Shown piece after piece: positions 1 through 9,660 of a DNA stretch of 64,000 bases. The DNA comes from Morganella morganii. Its GTDB lineage: Bacteria; Pseudomonadota; Gammaproteobacteria; Enterobacterales; Enterobacteriaceae. Location: NCBI RefSeq assembly GCF_019243775.1, contig NZ_CP069157.1, positions 3,483,418 through 3,547,417 on the forward strand, written 5' to 3'. The position numbers and the translations under genes are program-made. The stretch's first letter is position 1. Each line of letters begins with the position of its first letter. The notes beneath the pieces are model-generated. The model was given only the letters and a program-made list of their open reading frames with translations, did no database searches and was not told the DNA's origin.

Positions 1-265
1 CCGCACACTTTATTGACGGTGAAAGCACAGGCGCTTTCCGGTATACCGCTGCGCAGCAGGATCTGGCGCGCAGGGTTCTGTCCGAGTCCGGCCTGTAGCA
101 CGTTCCCCATAATCACTTCATCCACCAGCCCCGGTTCCAGCTGCGTTTTTTCAGTAACGCGCTGACCACTGCCGAGCCGAGTTCCACGGCACTGACACCC
201 GCCAGTGCGCCGTTAAAGTTGCCGATTGCGGTACGCACGGCACTGACAATAACGATATTTTCCAT
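1..265 (-). pseudogene. atoB: Acetyl-CoA C-acetyltransferase AtoB, 5' part only, apparent frameshift
   Basis: This is the N-terminal end of a thiolase that would split acetoacetyl-CoA into two acetyl-CoA as the last step of the ato pathway; the gene runs off the left edge of the window. Translation from the ATG at 265 begins [20 protein letters not shown], which is typical AtoB. A good Shine-Dalgarno (AAGGA) precedes it, and it starts 27 bp after atoE. After about 38 codons the frame hits a stop. The expected thiolase continuation ([20 protein letters not shown]) is present in the -1 frame. One extra A in the A6 run at 146-151 would restore a continuous protein. This may be a true null mutation or a homopolymer sequencing error. 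The downstream frame is otherwise intact up to the window edge, which favours a recent change or an error. Confidence 0.8.
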
Positions 266-292
266 TGCGAAATCCTTACTGTTTAGTATCTG

Positions 293-1615
293 TCAGAAGA
301 AAGCGAGGCCGATAATGAAAATCGGTGCCGAGAGCAGCAGGGCGGTGATGCAGTACCCCATAATGTCCCTGACCCCCAGCCCGGCGATCGCCAGTGCAGG
401 AAGCGCCCAGAACGGCTGCGCCATGTTCATCCACTGTTCACCGTAGGCAATCGCCATCACGGACTTACCGAGATCAGCCCCCAGCGCCTGGGCAGCCGGA
501 ATAACAAACGGCCCCTGAATCACCCAGTGACCGCCGCCTGACGGCACGGCAAAGTTGATCAGCGCAGAGCTGAAGAACGTCATCAGCGGGAAGGTTTCTT
601 TGTTGGCGACGTTGATAAAGAATTCAGTGATAAGCCCGCCCAGTCCGGAGCCTTCCATCATGAGCTGGATACCGGCATAGAACGGGAACTGCACGAGGAT
701 CCCGGCGGTACTGCGGGCGGCGGCACTGACGGCACGCATATACGCCATAGGGGTTTTATGCAGCAGCAGACCGGTCAGCAGGAAAATCATATTCACGGTG
801 TTAATGGTGATGTTGAAACCGTTTTTGATGAAATACATGCCGAGGAACGTGAAGCCCAGAATCCCGATAATCCATGCGATAAGGCGGCTTTCTTCCATCC
901 GGAGAGAAACCGGCGCGTCTTCCGGTAATTTTTTCTGGAAATCCGGCTCTTCTTCGAGCAGCGCAGGGTCGATCATCATGATGTCGTCTTTGCGCGGCAT
1001 CATCATGCGGGTGACAAACGGCATCACCAGAATCAGTGTCAGGGTGATAAACAGGTTATACCCGGTGAACATGGTCTGGCTGACAGGAATAAGCCCGGCG
1101 ATATGCTCGACAGGGTTACCCGGTGTGGCGGCCAGCAGCGGCATAGAGCCGGAGAAACCGCCGCCCCAGGTCATAAACCCGATATAGGCACAGGCGATCA
1201 GCAGCGGGTAGTCAGAGCCCGGTACACGGCGGGCCACTTCGCGGGCAAACATCGCCCCGACCACCAGGCCGAATCCCCAGTTAATGACACAGGCAACCGA
1301 ACCGAAAAACGTCACCAGCATCACCCCCTGAACCGGGGTTTTTGCCAGTGAGGCAGTCAGCCGCAGAATACGTTTAACCGGCGGGGAGCTGGCCAGCGCG
1401 TGACCGGTCACGATGATCAGCGCCATCTGCATCCCGAACGCCAGCAGGTTCCAGAATCCGTTCCCCCATAAGTTCACCAGATCCATTGGTGTGCTTGGTG
1501 TGAGTGCCAGCGCGATGATAAACGTCAGCATGGTCAGCAGCATTGCGAAGATCAGCGGATCCGGCAGATAACGGCTCACCACACGGGTCATGACTCGTGA
1601 GATGCGTCCTATCAT
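293..1615 (-). CDS. atoE: Short-chain fatty acid transporter AtoE
   Basis: Inner-membrane permease of the AtoE family, expected to import short-chain fatty acids such as acetoacetate or butyrate for the AtoDA CoA-transferase. It has 440 residues, the same length as the E. coli protein, and is very hydrophobic, with many predicted membrane spans. It has the family's glycine-rich segment around residues 150-160 (FMTWGGGFSGSMPLLAATPG) and a C-terminal SGGGHWVIQGPF motif near residue 360. The start codon overlaps the atoA stop, so the two are translationally coupled. Order atoD-atoA-atoE-atoB is that of E. coli. No defect is visible in this gene. Confidence 0.93.
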   Translation of the reverse strand: MIGRISRVMTRVVSRYLPDPLIFAMLLTMLTFIIALALTPSTPMDLVNLWGNGFWNLLAFGMQMALIIVTGHALASSPPVKRILRLTASLAKTPVQGVMLVTFFGSVACVINWGFGLVVGAMFAREVARRVPGSDYPLLIACAYIGFMTWGGGFSGSMPLLAATPGNPVEHIAGLIPVSQTMFTGYNLFITLTLILVMPFVTRMMMPRKDDIMMIDPALLEEEPDFQKKLPEDAPVSLRMEESRLIAWIIGILGFTFLGMYFIKNGFNITINTVNMIFLLTGLLLHKTPMAYMRAVSAAARSTAGILVQFPFYAGIQLMMEGSGLGGLITEFFINVANKETFPLMTFFSSALINFAVPSGGGHWVIQGPFVIPAAQALGADLGKSVMAIAYGEQWMNMAQPFWALPALAIAGLGVRDIMGYCITALLLSAPIFIIGLAFF

Positions 1616-2277
1616 ACGGCTTCCCCCGCAGTCACCAGCGGCATTTCACAGATAGCCGGTGAAACAATAAAATGCGCGGCGGTTTTTTCGCGGATAGTAT
1701 CGATATCCGTACCCGGCGCGTATTCACACAAAATCATCTGATCGTTTTCAAAGCGGAATAACGCCAGTTCCGTTACCAGCACATCCACCGCTTTCACGGC
1801 GGTCAGCGGCATGGTGCACTCCGGCAGGATTTTGGCGGAACCGTCTTTTGCACAGTGCTCCATGGCTATGATCACTTTGCGTGCACCGGTCACGAGATCC
1901 ATCGCACCGCCCATACCCGGCACCATTTTGCCCGGTACCACCCAGTTGGCGAGGTTGGCCTGTTCATCCACCTGTAAGCCGCCCAGTACGCTGGCATCCA
2001 CATGACCGCCGCGGATCAGGGCGAAGGAGAAGGCGCTGTCAAACATCGACGCGCCCGGCAGGATGCCGCACGGCTGACCGCCTGCATTGACCAGATTCTT
2101 ATCCGGCGTGGTTACCGGCCCGAGGCCGAGAAAGCCGTTTTCTGACTGTAATGTGATATGCACGCCTTCCGGCAGATAGTTCGCCACCTGTGTCGGCAGC
2201 CCGATCCCGAGGTTCACCACATCACCGTCATTCAGTTCAAGTGCCACACGGCGGGCGATTAATTCTTTTGCATTCAT
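1612..2277 (-). CDS. atoA: Acetate CoA-transferase (acetoacetyl-CoA transferase) subunit beta AtoA
   Basis: Beta subunit of the family I CoA-transferase that moves CoA from acetyl-CoA to acetoacetate or short fatty acids, working with AtoD. The catalytic glutamate lies in the conserved SENGFLGLGP motif near residue 45, and the GGLQVDEQANLANW segment is characteristic. I start at 2277 (MNAKELIARR) rather than the upstream ATG at 2298: AAGGA sits about 8 nt before it, and the resulting 221 residues match the family length. Its 3' end overlaps atoE by four bases, and it begins about 10 bp after atoD. Confidence 0.93.
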   Translation of the reverse strand: MNAKELIARRVALELNDGDVVNLGIGLPTQVANYLPEGVHITLQSENGFLGLGPVTTPDKNLVNAGGQPCGILPGASMFDSAFSFALIRGGHVDASVLGGLQVDEQANLANWVVPGKMVPGMGGAMDLVTGARKVIIAMEHCAKDGSAKILPECTMPLTAVKAVDVLVTELALFRFENDQMILCEYAPGTDIDTIREKTAAHFIVSPAICEMPLVTAGEAV

Positions 2278-2287
2278 GATGTTTTCC

Positions 2288-2938
2288 TTATTCTGCAATC
2301 AGCCAGTCAATAATTGCCCCTGGTGTGGCAACACAATCCGGGTCGATATCCCCCACCGCGACCATTTCATCCGGCTCGGCAATGGTGATATCCGCCGCCA
2401 GTGCCATCAGCGGGTTAAAGTTGCGGGCACTGAGGTCATAGGTGAGGTTGCCGAGCGGGTCGGCTTTTTGTGCCTGAATCAGCGCCAGGTCAGCGCGGAG
2501 GGGAAGTTCGAGGAGATAATCGCGGCCATCGAGGGTAATTTTCTGTTTGCCTTCTTCCACGACCGTACCGACACCGGTCGGGGTGAGGAATCCGCCCAGC
2601 CCGGCACCGCCGCAGCGGATTTGCTCTGCCAGCGTGCCCTGCGGGATCAGCTGTACTTCCATTTCACCGGCGATCATGCGCCGCCCGGTTTCCGGGTTTG
2701 TCCCGATGTGGGAAGCGATGACTTTTTTCACCCGTCCGTTGACAATCAGCGGGCCCAGGCCGGTATCCACGAATGCGGTATCATTGGCGATAATGGTTAA
2801 CTCTTTGACGCCGGATTCTAATAATTCAGTCATTAAACGCGGCGGTGTACCGACCCCCATAAATCCGCCGACCATAATTGTCATGCCGTCACGAAAAAAT
2901 TCACCGGCTTTTTTCACCGTTATTTGTTTATTCTTCAT
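2288..2938 (-). CDS. atoD: Acetate CoA-transferase subunit alpha AtoD
   Basis: Alpha subunit of the AtoDA CoA-transferase and first gene of the atoDAEB operon. The 216-residue protein has the glycine-rich CoA-binding signature near the N-terminus ([14 protein letters not shown]) and the conserved [17 protein letters not shown] segment about residues 115-131. The length equals that of E. coli AtoD (about 220). The gene is read from a sigma-54 type promoter just upstream and is presumably activated by AtoC, encoded immediately beyond. It is closely followed by atoA. The context makes the assignment firm. Confidence 0.93.
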   Translation of the reverse strand: MKNKQITVKKAGEFFRDGMTIMVGGFMGVGTPPRLMTELLESGVKELTIIANDTAFVDTGLGPLIVNGRVKKVIASHIGTNPETGRRMIAGEMEVQLIPQGTLAEQIRCGGAGLGGFLTPTGVGTVVEEGKQKITLDGRDYLLELPLRADLALIQAQKADPLGNLTYDLSARNFNPLMALAADITIAEPDEMVAVGDIDPDCVATPGAIIDWLIAE

Positions 2939-2979
2939 AGCACTTCCCTTTTATAAAAAAATATAGACACAAAGGTAAT

Positions 2980-2995
2980 AGCAAGCGCTATGCCA
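2980..2995 (-). promoter_or_regulatory. Sigma-54 promoter of atoDAEB
   Basis: On the minus strand the sequence TGGCATAGCGCTTGCT fits the -24/-12 consensus TGGCAY-R-N4-TTGCW with correct GG to GC spacing. It lies about 42 bp upstream of the atoD start. In E. coli the same operon is sigma-54 dependent and activated by AtoC, a response regulator with the GAFTGA loop, which is encoded next door here. Confidence 0.85.
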
Positions 2996-3131
2996 ATAAT
3001 AAAACCTGTATTTTGTTATATTTACATCACTCTAACTTACTGATATATATTGCTTTAAATATTATAAAAATAAACTTATTAACATATTATAAATAAATGA
3101 TTCATTCCTGATGGTGAAATAAAATGCACAG

Positions 3132-3149
3132 TGTGAAAATTTATTCACA
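3132..3149. promoter_or_regulatory. Inverted repeat, possible AtoC upstream activator site
   Basis: The 18-bp stretch TGTGAAAATTTATTCACA is an inverted repeat (TGTGAA / TTCACA) about 160-170 bp upstream of the predicted atoD transcription start. That is a usual distance for an enhancer of a sigma-54 activator. It resembles a CRP site, but the half-site spacing is 8 rather than 6. The assignment to AtoC is inference from position only. Confidence 0.35.
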
Positions 3150-3151
3150 AC

Positions 3152-3184
3152 AAAAAAAGCACGGTGAATTTATTTTCACCGTGC
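3152..3184 (-). terminator. Intrinsic terminator downstream of atoC
   Basis: A 10-bp perfect stem, GCACGGTGAA / TTCACCGTGC (3159-3168 with 3175-3184), has a 6-nt loop and is followed on the minus strand by a run of seven T (3158-3152). It lies 34 bp beyond the atoC stop codon and separates atoSC from the atoDAEB promoter. Confidence 0.85.
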
Positions 3185-3217
3185 TTTTTAAAATTATTTT
3201 TATAAAATTATTATTAA

Positions 3218-4603
3218 TTATTCAATATCGTATTCCTGCAATTTATACATTAATGCCCGGCGGCTGATCCCCAGCGCAGATGCGGTATGGGTTTTGTTAT
3301 TCTGAAATTCCGCCAGGGCGGAAATAATCAGCTCTTTCTCGTAAGCTTTAATATTCTCTTTCAGGTTCAGGCCCGGCTCCTGCGTGACCGGAATCAGTGC
3401 CACCGGCTGGCTGCGGACCTGTGCCAGTAACTGCTCCGGCAGATCTTCGGGGAAAATCACATAACCGGTGCTCATAATCACTGCCCGCTCAATCACGTTG
3501 GAAATCTCCCGCACATTACCCGGCCACTGGTAGTTCATCAGTAATGCCAGCGTTTCCGGCGCCAGCTCGACAATATCGCGGTTATTTTCCTGACTGAATT
3601 TCTGCAGAAAATGGGAAGCCAGCAAACCCACATCCTCCGGCCGCTCACGCAGCGGCGGCAGATTCAGGTGAATGACATTGAGGCGGTAAAACAGATCCTG
3701 GCGGAAATGCCCTTCCCGCACCCGTTCATGCATATCGCGGTTGGTCGCGGCAATAATGCGGATATCCACACGGATAGTTTTACTGCCGCCGACCCGCTCG
3801 AATTCTTTCTCCTGCACCACCCGCAGCAGTTTCACCTGTAAATCCGCCGGCATCTCACCGACCTCATCAAGCAGCAATGTCCCGCCACTGGCACGTTCAA
3901 ATAACCCCTGACGCTGTACCTGCGCCCCGGTAAATGCGCCCTTTTCATGGCCGAACAGTTCACTTTCCAACAGCGAGCCGGGCAGCGCCCCGCAGTTCAC
4001 TTTAATAAAGGGGCCGTTGGCTCTTTCACTGTTGTAATGGATCGCCCGCGCCACCACTTCCTTCCCGGTGCCGCTTTCCCCAGTGATAAGCACTGTCGCC
4101 TGACTGCGCGAGACTTTGGCGATATCGCGGCAGATTTCCATCATTTTCGGGTTACGGGTCAGTACCCGTCCCCACTGGTAGCTGTCGCTCAGTTCGCGGT
4201 GCAGCAGATTAATTTCCTGTTTCATCTCCTGCAACTGTAATGCACGGGAGATAAGCAGTTTCAGCTCCGTCAGGTCAAAGGGCTTTATCACATAATCAAA
4301 CGCCCCGAGACGCAGCGCGTCCACTGCGGTTTCCACAGCGGCATAGGCGGTCATCAGAATGACCGGCACTTCCGGGTTCAGCTCCCGCATCCGTTTGAGG
4401 GCCTCAATGCCGTCCAGTTTCGGCATACGGATATCCATCAGTACCACATCCGGTTTATCCTGCACAAAGCTTATCAGTGCCGCCTCGCCGTCCTCCGCCA
4501 CCCGGGTTTCATGACCATCAATAGAAAAGGCGGTCTGTAACATCCGGCAGAGATTCTTTTCATCATCAACTATCAGAAGCCGGTACGATTTATGTGTAAT
4601 CAT
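3218..4603 (-). CDS. atoC: Sigma-54 dependent response regulator AtoC
   Basis: NtrC-family transcription activator, 461 residues, same length as E. coli AtoC. The receiver domain (about residues 8-120) has the phosphoacceptor Asp57 in [10 protein letters not shown]. The AAA+ domain (about 145-385) has Walker A GESGTGKE and the sigma-54-contacting loop GAFTGA. The C-terminal Fis-type helix-turn-helix is around 430-461. When phosphorylated by AtoS it should activate the sigma-54 promoter of atoDAEB. It overlaps the 3' end of atoS by 14 bases, so the two are co-transcribed. Confidence 0.95.
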   Translation of the reverse strand: MITHKSYRLLIVDDEKNLCRMLQTAFSIDGHETRVAEDGEAALISFVQDKPDVVLMDIRMPKLDGIEALKRMRELNPEVPVILMTAYAAVETAVDALRLGAFDYVIKPFDLTELKLLISRALQLQEMKQEINLLHRELSDSYQWGRVLTRNPKMMEICRDIAKVSRSQATVLITGESGTGKEVVARAIHYNSERANGPFIKVNCGALPGSLLESELFGHEKGAFTGAQVQRQGLFERASGGTLLLDEVGEMPADLQVKLLRVVQEKEFERVGGSKTIRVDIRIIAATNRDMHERVREGHFRQDLFYRLNVIHLNLPPLRERPEDVGLLASHFLQKFSQENNRDIVELAPETLALLMNYQWPGNVREISNVIERAVIMSTGYVIFPEDLPEQLLAQVRSQPVALIPVTQEPGLNLKENIKAYEKELIISALAEFQNNKTHTASALGISRRALMYKLQEYDIE

Positions 4604-6413
4604 TTTTCTTACCCTGCGTTATCGGCAACGTTATGGTGAACGTCGTTCCATGATGTTCCTGACTTTCAAGGAAAATATCACCGCCGTGACCGGCAATGAT
4701 CCGCTGGCTGATAGCCAGTCCCAGCCCGGTTCCCGAGGCTTTGGTGGTAAAGAACGGGTCAAAAATTTTCTTCTGCAGCGCCGCCGGAATTCCGGTGCCG
4801 TCGTCGCGGATCACCACCATGACCCGCTGCTCTTCCATGTAACAGGTAGAGATAAAGAGATTGCCTCTGGCCGGAATCGACTGCACCGCGTTTATCATGA
4901 TATTGAGCAGCACCTGACGCAGCAGTTCGCTGTTGGCCTCAATCAGCGGCAGTGTGTCATCCGGCTCCCAGGTAAAGGTGACCCGTGCCTCCACCCCTTT
5001 GGTTTTGACCAGCACCAGGGCTTCCTCAATCAGCCGGTTGACGCTGATCGGGCGGAATGTGCCGGTCTGCGGCCGGGAGAAATCAAGCAGCTGGCGGATG
5101 ATCCGGTCAATGGAATCCACTTCCTTGAGAATAATACTGATATATTCCAGTTTATCCGGGTGATTTTCCAGTTCTTTGAGGATCTGCACGAAACCGCTGA
5201 TCGCCGTCAGCGGGTTACGCACCTCATGGGCCACTCCCGCCATCAGCTCGCCGAGTGTCGCGAGTTTTTCCGCCTGCTGCATACGGCGCTGAACCTCTTT
5301 CTGCGCAGTAAGATCTTTAAATATCACCAGCGCGCCGATAAGCTCCCCGCCCGCATTACGGATGCGGCTGGTGCTGACGTTTATCTGAATGGTGCGGTCA
5401 CGGGCGGGATAGGCAATTTCCAGACTGACGTGCTCAATACCGCGCTTCAGGGTATCGAGAACCGGGCTGGAGAAACTGCGCCCCTCAAAAACGTCACCGT
5501 AATATTTGCCGTGCAGATCCCGCTCCAGATAGCCGGTTATTTCTTCCGCCGCCGGGTTAATCATGGTGACACAGCCGTTGATATCCACCGCGATCACGCC
5601 GTCCGCCGCACTTTCAATAATCAGTTCGTTGAGGGTTTTCATCTCCCGCAGTGTCTGTGCCAGGGCGTTGACGCTGTCGCTGATCTCCCCCATTTCCCCT
5701 TTCATCATCGGCAGATGGGTATTGAGATCACGGGAGAGATCACTGAGGCCGCTTTTAATCGCGCCGATATCCCGGCTGAAATGACGGGAAAAGACGATAA
5801 TAATCAGCAGACTGAACAGGATCCCGAGTGCAATGACCGCGATAATTTTGACATCCATCGCCAGCGCCTGGCGGTCAATATCATCCGTCAGTTCGTTCGC
5901 CCAGATATAGCCGATCACCTCGCCGTTACGCCTGACAGGAATCATGGCGTTCATAATATTACCGCGCACCTGGCTTCCCCAGCCGACCTCCGGCTCTCCC
6001 GTTGCCATCACATGACGGCCGGGGTGATCCTCACTGATTCGGGTACCGGTTTTGTTGCCGTAACGGGCACGCGGAGAATAGGTCACAATACCGTCGAGTT
6101 TACGGTGGTAATACCCGGCGCCGACCCCGGGGAAGGTGGAAGTGATAATTTCCGCCGCCGGATACAGTTTTTCGCTGATCAGCGCCAGGCGCTGGTCACG
6201 CGGCAGGGATGCGGCAAGGTCATATTCATCATTCAGTGCCTGTTCCAGCAGACCGGCAACGGAATAGAGTTTGTTCCGTTTCTCCTGCAACAACGCGGAA
6301 CGCCCCTCTGTTTCCACAAAATAACCGATGATAAGTGTCGGCACGGTGACCAGCAGAATGGCCATCAATATGAGTTTGTCACGCAGACTGAAGGGATAAT
6401 ATTTATGCAACAC
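4590..6413 (-). CDS. atoS: Sensor histidine kinase AtoS
   Basis: Membrane sensor kinase of the AtoSC system, responding in E. coli to acetoacetate and related compounds. It has 607 residues: an N-terminal membrane helix (about 15-32), a periplasmic sensor region, a second membrane helix (about 188-208), HAMP and PAS domains, and a HisKA box. The phosphoacceptor His is in AGVAHEVRNPLTAISG, near residue 395. The HATPase_c domain has N and G boxes (NIMINAVQSIPA, DDGTGIP, GTGLGLAIS). It lies upstream of and overlaps atoC. No promoter is evident beyond the 180-bp gap to eda. Confidence 0.95.
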   Translation of the reverse strand: MLHKYYPFSLRDKLILMAILLVTVPTLIIGYFVETEGRSALLQEKRNKLYSVAGLLEQALNDEYDLAASLPRDQRLALISEKLYPAAEIITSTFPGVGAGYYHRKLDGIVTYSPRARYGNKTGTRISEDHPGRHVMATGEPEVGWGSQVRGNIMNAMIPVRRNGEVIGYIWANELTDDIDRQALAMDVKIIAVIALGILFSLLIIIVFSRHFSRDIGAIKSGLSDLSRDLNTHLPMMKGEMGEISDSVNALAQTLREMKTLNELIIESAADGVIAVDINGCVTMINPAAEEITGYLERDLHGKYYGDVFEGRSFSSPVLDTLKRGIEHVSLEIAYPARDRTIQINVSTSRIRNAGGELIGALVIFKDLTAQKEVQRRMQQAEKLATLGELMAGVAHEVRNPLTAISGFVQILKELENHPDKLEYISIILKEVDSIDRIIRQLLDFSRPQTGTFRPISVNRLIEEALVLVKTKGVEARVTFTWEPDDTLPLIEANSELLRQVLLNIMINAVQSIPARGNLFISTCYMEEQRVMVVIRDDGTGIPAALQKKIFDPFFTTKASGTGLGLAISQRIIAGHGGDIFLESQEHHGTTFTITLPITQGKKNDYT

Positions 6414-6565
6414 AGAAGGCCCGTCTGAAAAGCAGTATGATTCACCAGCATATACAACTGATTAAAAAAATATCTTTGCGAACGGTCATAGTTCCGGAAT
6501 CTCTGTAAAAACAACAGGATAATTGATGATTCGGAATGTTACAGGCGGGAGAAAACAGATAATAC

Positions 6566-6590
6566 GGCAGCAGAGAGGGGATCTGCTGCC
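6566..6590 (-). terminator. Probable terminator after eda
   Basis: An 8-bp perfect stem, GGCAGCAG / CTGCTGCC, with a 9-nt loop lies 18 bp past the eda stop on the minus strand. The following sequence is only moderately T-rich, so termination may be weak or factor-assisted. Confidence 0.5.
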
Positions 6591-6607
6591 GGAACGGTAA
6601 AAAATCC

Positions 6608-7243
6608 TTATTTCACAAACTCACTGGCTTCACGCGCCAGTTTGCCGATGGCTGCCCAGTCTTTTGCTTTGATAAGCGAAGCCGGAACCATCCACGAGCC
6701 GCCGCAGGCCACAATCTGCGGGATAGCCAGATAGTCGCGGATATTGTTCAGCCCGATACCACCGGTCGGCATCACCTGTAACTGATGATACGGCGCCAGC
6801 ATGGCTTTGATCATCGGAATACCGCCTGACGGCTCTGCCGGGAAGAATTTCACAAAATCGATGCCCAGCTCCAGTGCCTGCTCAACCGCGCTGGGGTTGT
6901 TAATCCCCGGCACAATCGGGATATCAATCTGCTGACACGCCTGCACGGTGTTCGGGTTCAGACCGGGAGAGACGACAAACTGTGCCCCGGCGGCTTTCGC
7001 CTGACGCACCTGCTCGCGGTTAATCACGGTTCCCGCGCCCACCAGCATATCCGGGCGGGCTTCGCGCAGCAGTTTGATCGCTTCCGCCGCACATTCAGTA
7101 CGGAAAGTGATTTCCGCCACCGGCAGACCGTTATCCGCCAGCGCATTGCCTAACGGGATAATATCTTCCGCGTTATCCACGGCGATCACCGGCACAATTT
7201 TCAGCTGCCGGAAACGGGTAATCATTGCCTGTAATTCGGACAT
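6608..7243 (-). CDS. eda: KDPG/KHG aldolase (2-keto-3-deoxy-6-phosphogluconate aldolase)
   Basis: Class I aldolase cleaving 2-keto-3-deoxy-6-phosphogluconate to pyruvate and glyceraldehyde-3-phosphate, the last step of glucuronate breakdown. The 211-residue TIM barrel has the catalytic Glu44 in AEITFRT, the Schiff-base Lys132 in DFVKFFPAEPSGG, and the GAGTV motif near residue 70. It is the last gene of the uxuA-uxuB-uxaC-kdgK-eda operon, starting 20 bp after kdgK. It could also serve the Entner-Doudoroff pathway, but no edd is nearby. An alternative name is kdgA. Confidence 0.92.
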   Translation of the reverse strand: MSELQAMITRFRQLKIVPVIAVDNAEDIIPLGNALADNGLPVAEITFRTECAAEAIKLLREARPDMLVGAGTVINREQVRQAKAAGAQFVVSPGLNPNTVQACQQIDIPIVPGINNPSAVEQALELGIDFVKFFPAEPSGGIPMIKAMLAPYHQLQVMPTGGIGLNNIRDYLAIPQIVACGGSWMVPASLIKAKDWAAIGKLAREASEFVK

Positions 7244-7263
7244 CTCGTTCTCCTCTTTTCCCG

Positions 7264-8226
7264 TTAAAACGTGTTATTCAGTAAAGTATCAGTGACCGGG
7301 CGGGTCGCCGCCTGCGGGATAATCGCCCCTTTGTGCTGAATCACCACACCCGCAAGCCGGTGGCCCATCCGGGCAGCGCGTTCAATATCCGCGCCGGTCA
7401 GCCAGCCCGCCAGGAACCCGGCGTTGAATGCATCACCGGCTGACGTGGTATCAACCACCTGTTCCGCCGGGGTGGTGGCAATAGTGATGGCCGGTGCGTC
7501 AGTGCGCAGATCACGGTAGTCACACCCCTGAGCACCCGCTTTTATAATCGCCTGCTTCACCCCGGCTTTTGCCAGACGGGCAAAGGTGGAGTTGCGGTCG
7601 CTGTCGCCCCACAGACGTGCTTCATCATCATCAGTGACCAGTGCCATGTCGGTCAGTGCATACATTGCCTGATAACAGTCACGGGTTTCATTTTCATCCG
7701 CCCACAGTGCCGGGCGGTAGTTGCTGTCAAACAGAATGGTCTTGCCCTGCTGTGACAGCGTTTTCAGGTCATCCAGCAGTTGCAGCCGGTCTTGCGGCGG
7801 CAGAATGGCAAGGCTGATCCCGCTGAGGTAAATGGCATCCATCTGCGCCATCTGTGCCAGCAGCGCCGGGTATTCCGGATGGCGGATAAGATAACGCGCC
7901 GCCGAATCATTGCGCCAGTAAAGAAACGTGCGCTCGCCCTGCTCATCCAGCTGGATAAGGTATAACCCCGGCTGATGATGCGGATCGATCAGCACATGCG
8001 CAGTATTGACCCCTTCCGCCTGCCAGCGGCTGATCATACCTTTACTGAGCGGGTCGGTTCCCATGGCAGAGATAAAATTCACCTCAACGGCGTCTCCGGC
8101 CGCACGGGCCAGATAAACCGCACTGTTCAGGGCATCACCCCCGTAGCGCTGAACCATCTCCCCGAACGGCGCACCGTTGAGTTCAATCATGCACTCGCCG
8201 ATCAGACCAATGCGTTTCACTGTCAT
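7264..8226 (-). CDS. kdgK: 2-dehydro-3-deoxygluconokinase KdgK
   Basis: PfkB-family sugar kinase (320 residues) phosphorylating 2-keto-3-deoxygluconate to KDPG for the adjacent aldolase. It shows the N-terminal GECMIELNG motif with the GGDALNSAVYLARA segment. The C-terminal PfkB signature DTTSAGDAFNAGFLAGW holds the catalytic Asp, near residue 257. Its ATG shares a base with the uxaC stop codon, so the two genes are translationally coupled. It sits fourth in the glucuronate operon. Confidence 0.93.
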   Translation of the reverse strand: MTVKRIGLIGECMIELNGAPFGEMVQRYGGDALNSAVYLARAAGDAVEVNFISAMGTDPLSKGMISRWQAEGVNTAHVLIDPHHQPGLYLIQLDEQGERTFLYWRNDSAARYLIRHPEYPALLAQMAQMDAIYLSGISLAILPPQDRLQLLDDLKTLSQQGKTILFDSNYRPALWADENETRDCYQAMYALTDMALVTDDDEARLWGDSDRNSTFARLAKAGVKQAIIKAGAQGCDYRDLRTDAPAITIATTPAEQVVDTTSAGDAFNAGFLAGWLTGADIERAARMGHRLAGVVIQHKGAIIPQAATRPVTDTLLNNTF

Positions 8227-9647
8227 TATTCACCTTTTGCAGCGGAAAAATAACGCTGTGCATTATTGAAACAGATATCACGCACCATCTGTCCCAGCAT
8301 ATTCTCATCCGCCGGAATTTCACCATTTACCGCCAGCGTACCGAGCATATTACACAGAATACGGCGGAAGTATTCATGACGAGTATAGGACAGGAAACTG
8401 CGGGAATCTGTCAGCATCCCGACAAACTGGCTTAACAGTCCCAGTTGTGACAGCTGTTCGAGCTGACGCTGCATGCCGTCTTTCTGGTCGTTGAACCACC
8501 AGCCGGAACCGAACTGCACTTTACCTGCGATACCGCCGCCCTGGAAGTTGCCGATCATGGTCGCCAGCACTTCGTTATCACGCGGATTCAGGCAGTAAAG
8601 GATGGTGCGCGGCAGTTCATCGGTTTTATCCATTTCATCAAGCAGACGTGAAAGCGGATAAGCCACCGGCGCATCACCGATGGAATCAAAACCGCTGTCG
8701 GCACCGAGCAGCTTAAACATGCGCGTATTGTTGTTGCGCAGCGCACCGATGTGCAACTGCATCACCCAGCCGCGTTTCGCATACTGCTTTCCGAGCCAGA
8801 CCAGCACCGCCGTTGCGAACTGCGCGGTGGCGGTTTCATCAGGGATTTCCCCGGCGAGACGTTTCTGCAGAATCGCATCCAGCACCGATTCATCCGGTAC
8901 CGGTGCGTAGCGCAGGATCTCAATGCCGTGGTCAGAGGCAACACAACCATGCTGCGCAAAGTGTACCAGACGGCGTTCCAGCGCGGTCAGCAGGTCGCTG
9001 AAACGGCGGATATCCACATCAGCACTCTGTCCGAGCTTCGCGATATAGTCCGTGAAGCCGTCCAGTTCAATTTTAAAAGCACGATCCGGACGCCAGCTCG
9101 GACGCACTTCAATATCAAAGCTGTCATCCTGCGCAATCTGCCGGTGGTATTCCAGCGAATCTGCCGGGTCATCTGTTGTGCCGACCATATGCACATTCAT
9201 CTGCTGCATAATGCCGCGCGCGGAAAATTCAGGTTGCGCCAGTTTTTCATTCGCTTCATCCCAGATGCTCTGCGCCGTTTCCGGCCCGAACACTTTGCCG
9301 GTGATACCGAACGGGCGGCGCAGTTCCAGATGAGTCCAGTGATACAGCGGGTTACCGAGAGTCATCGGCACGGTTTTTGCCCACGCCTGATATTTTTCAT
9401 AATCACTGCTGTCGCGCCCGGTGATAAGCTGCTCCGGGATCCCCGCCGAACGCATGCCGCGCCATTTGTAGTGATCCCCTTCCAGCCAGATCTGCCCGAG
9501 GTTATCAAAACGGCGGTTTTCCGCGATTTCGCGCGGATTCAGGTGACAGTGATAGTCATAGATTGGCATGTCCGCCGCGTAGTCATGATATAGACGGCGG
9601 GCAATGTCGCTGTGCAGTAAAAAGTCTTCGCAAAGAAACTGTTTCAT
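8226..9647 (-). CDS. uxaC: Glucuronate isomerase UxaC
   Basis: Uronate isomerase converting D-glucuronate to D-fructuronate (the enzyme also acts on galacturonate). The start at 9647 ([20 protein letters not shown]) is preceded by a GGAG ribosome site and gives 473 residues, close to E. coli UxaC (470). The open frame extends upstream into uxuB, but that extension has no family similarity. The amidohydrolase-like metal motif [13 protein letters not shown] is at residues 30-42, and the C-terminal [20 protein letters not shown] segment is characteristic. Third gene of the operon. Confidence 0.94.
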   Translation of the reverse strand: MKQFLCEDFLLHSDIARRLYHDYAADMPIYDYHCHLNPREIAENRRFDNLGQIWLEGDHYKWRGMRSAGIPEQLITGRDSSDYEKYQAWAKTVPMTLGNPLYHWTHLELRRPFGITGKVFGPETAQSIWDEANEKLAQPEFSARGIMQQMNVHMVGTTDDPADSLEYHRQIAQDDSFDIEVRPSWRPDRAFKIELDGFTDYIAKLGQSADVDIRRFSDLLTALERRLVHFAQHGCVASDHGIEILRYAPVPDESVLDAILQKRLAGEIPDETATAQFATAVLVWLGKQYAKRGWVMQLHIGALRNNNTRMFKLLGADSGFDSIGDAPVAYPLSRLLDEMDKTDELPRTILYCLNPRDNEVLATMIGNFQGGGIAGKVQFGSGWWFNDQKDGMQRQLEQLSQLGLLSQFVGMLTDSRSFLSYTRHEYFRRILCNMLGTLAVNGEIPADENMLGQMVRDICFNNAQRYFSAAKGE

Positions 9648-9660
9648 AAACTCTCCGGGA

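Noticed and set aside
3132-3149. CRP site upstream of atoD
   Set aside because: The half-sites TGTGA and TCACA are present but 8 bp apart; CRP needs 6. Kept only as an unnamed inverted repeat.
4650-6428. A 592-codon open frame on the plus strand opposite atoS
   Set aside because: It is antisense to a clearly conserved histidine kinase. Its composition (rich in His, Gln, Arg) is what a GC-biased gene gives in a complementary frame, and it has no recognisable domain.
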